This document shows positions 5,972 through 6,049 of a stretch of DNA of 6,049 bases, one piece after another. Every line of letters starts with the position of its first letter. The stretch's first letter is position 1. Below the pieces are notes generated by a model. It was given only the letters and a program-made list of their open reading frames with translations. It searched no databases and was not told the origin of the DNA. This DNA comes from Sulfurovum sp. (GTDB taxonomy: Bacteria > Campylobacterota > Campylobacteria > Campylobacterales > Sulfurovaceae). The DNA is taken from positions 1 to 6,049 of the forward strand of contig JALSSQ010000337.1 of assembly GCA_026984165.1 (NCBI GenBank), in the 5' to 3' direction. The position numbers were made by a program, and so were the translations under genes.

Positions 5972-6049
5972 GTGATTGCGTACGGCGAAGTGTATATACA
6001 AAGAGATAGTTTACATCTAAGAAAATTACATACAATGAAGGTATTATGA
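5972..6049 (+). CDS. Possible 25-codon small ORF between the malic enzyme and the next gene
   Basis: A GTG at 5972 opens a 25-residue frame ending in a TGA at 6047-6049. AGGAG (5963-5967), inside the end of the malic enzyme gene, lies 4 bases upstream of the GTG. The product would begin VIAYGEVYIQR and has no recognisable motif. Its stop would overlap the likely ATG of the next gene, as in translational coupling. It is too short to judge by composition and may be only a spacer. Confidence 0.2.
   Translation: MIAYGEVYIQRDSLHLRKLHTMKVL
6037..6049 (+). promoter_or_regulatory. Ribosome binding site and probable start of the next gene at the window edge
   Basis: GAAGG (6037-6041, within the ATGAAGGTATT segment) precedes an ATG at 6046-6048 by 4 bases, much like the AAGGT before the malic enzyme ATG. 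The upstream ATG at 6035 stops after four codons, so 6046 is the better start. Only its first codon is in view, so the product cannot be stated. Confidence 0.5.

Noticed and set aside
1..6049. CRISPR arrays, tRNA or rRNA genes, insertion sequences, attachment sites
   Set aside because: No spaced direct repeats, cloverleaf-like stretch, transposase or terminal inverted repeats are visible; the coding density leaves no room for them.

Overview
The window looks like chromosomal DNA from a Campylobacterota (epsilonproteobacterial) sulfur- or hydrogen-oxidising bacterium, most plausibly near Sulfurovum or Sulfurimonas. This is inferred from the moderately AT-rich composition, the AAA/GAG/TTT-rich codon use, short intergenic gaps, promoters with clear -10 boxes but poor -35 boxes, and the gene content. 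I could not check the taxonomy by search. All supported genes are on the + strand.

Region 1 (1-1710) is the 3' part of a large molybdopterin oxidoreductase of the DMSO reductase superfamily. Its C-terminal motifs resemble the SoeA (cytoplasmic sulfite dehydrogenase) / SreA-PsrA branch. The N-terminal third, with any [4Fe-4S] site, Mo ligand and Tat signal, lies outside the window. Region 2 (1711-1845) is a 135-base intergenic segment with an 8-bp GC-rich hairpin, an AT-rich inverted repeat and an extended -10 promoter candidate.

Region 3 (1846-4591) is a compact set of four genes: a TorD-family molybdoenzyme chaperone, a multi-cluster iron-sulfur protein, a small protein resembling only the substrate-binding half of shikimate dehydrogenase, and an acidic helical protein of unknown function. 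The junctions are a TAATG overlap, an ATGA overlap and a 9-base gap, so the four are almost certainly co-transcribed and translationally coupled. The chaperone links the set to maturation of, or electron transfer with, the upstream molybdoenzyme. The last two proteins are the least explained part of the window.

Region 4 (4592-5970) is a separate unit: a well-formed sigma70-type promoter drives a short-form malic enzyme (424 residues, no phosphotransacetylase domain) that converts malate to pyruvate, CO2 and NAD(P)H. The last 79 bases hold a possible 25-codon reading frame and a ribosome binding site with an ATG at the very edge, where the next gene probably starts.
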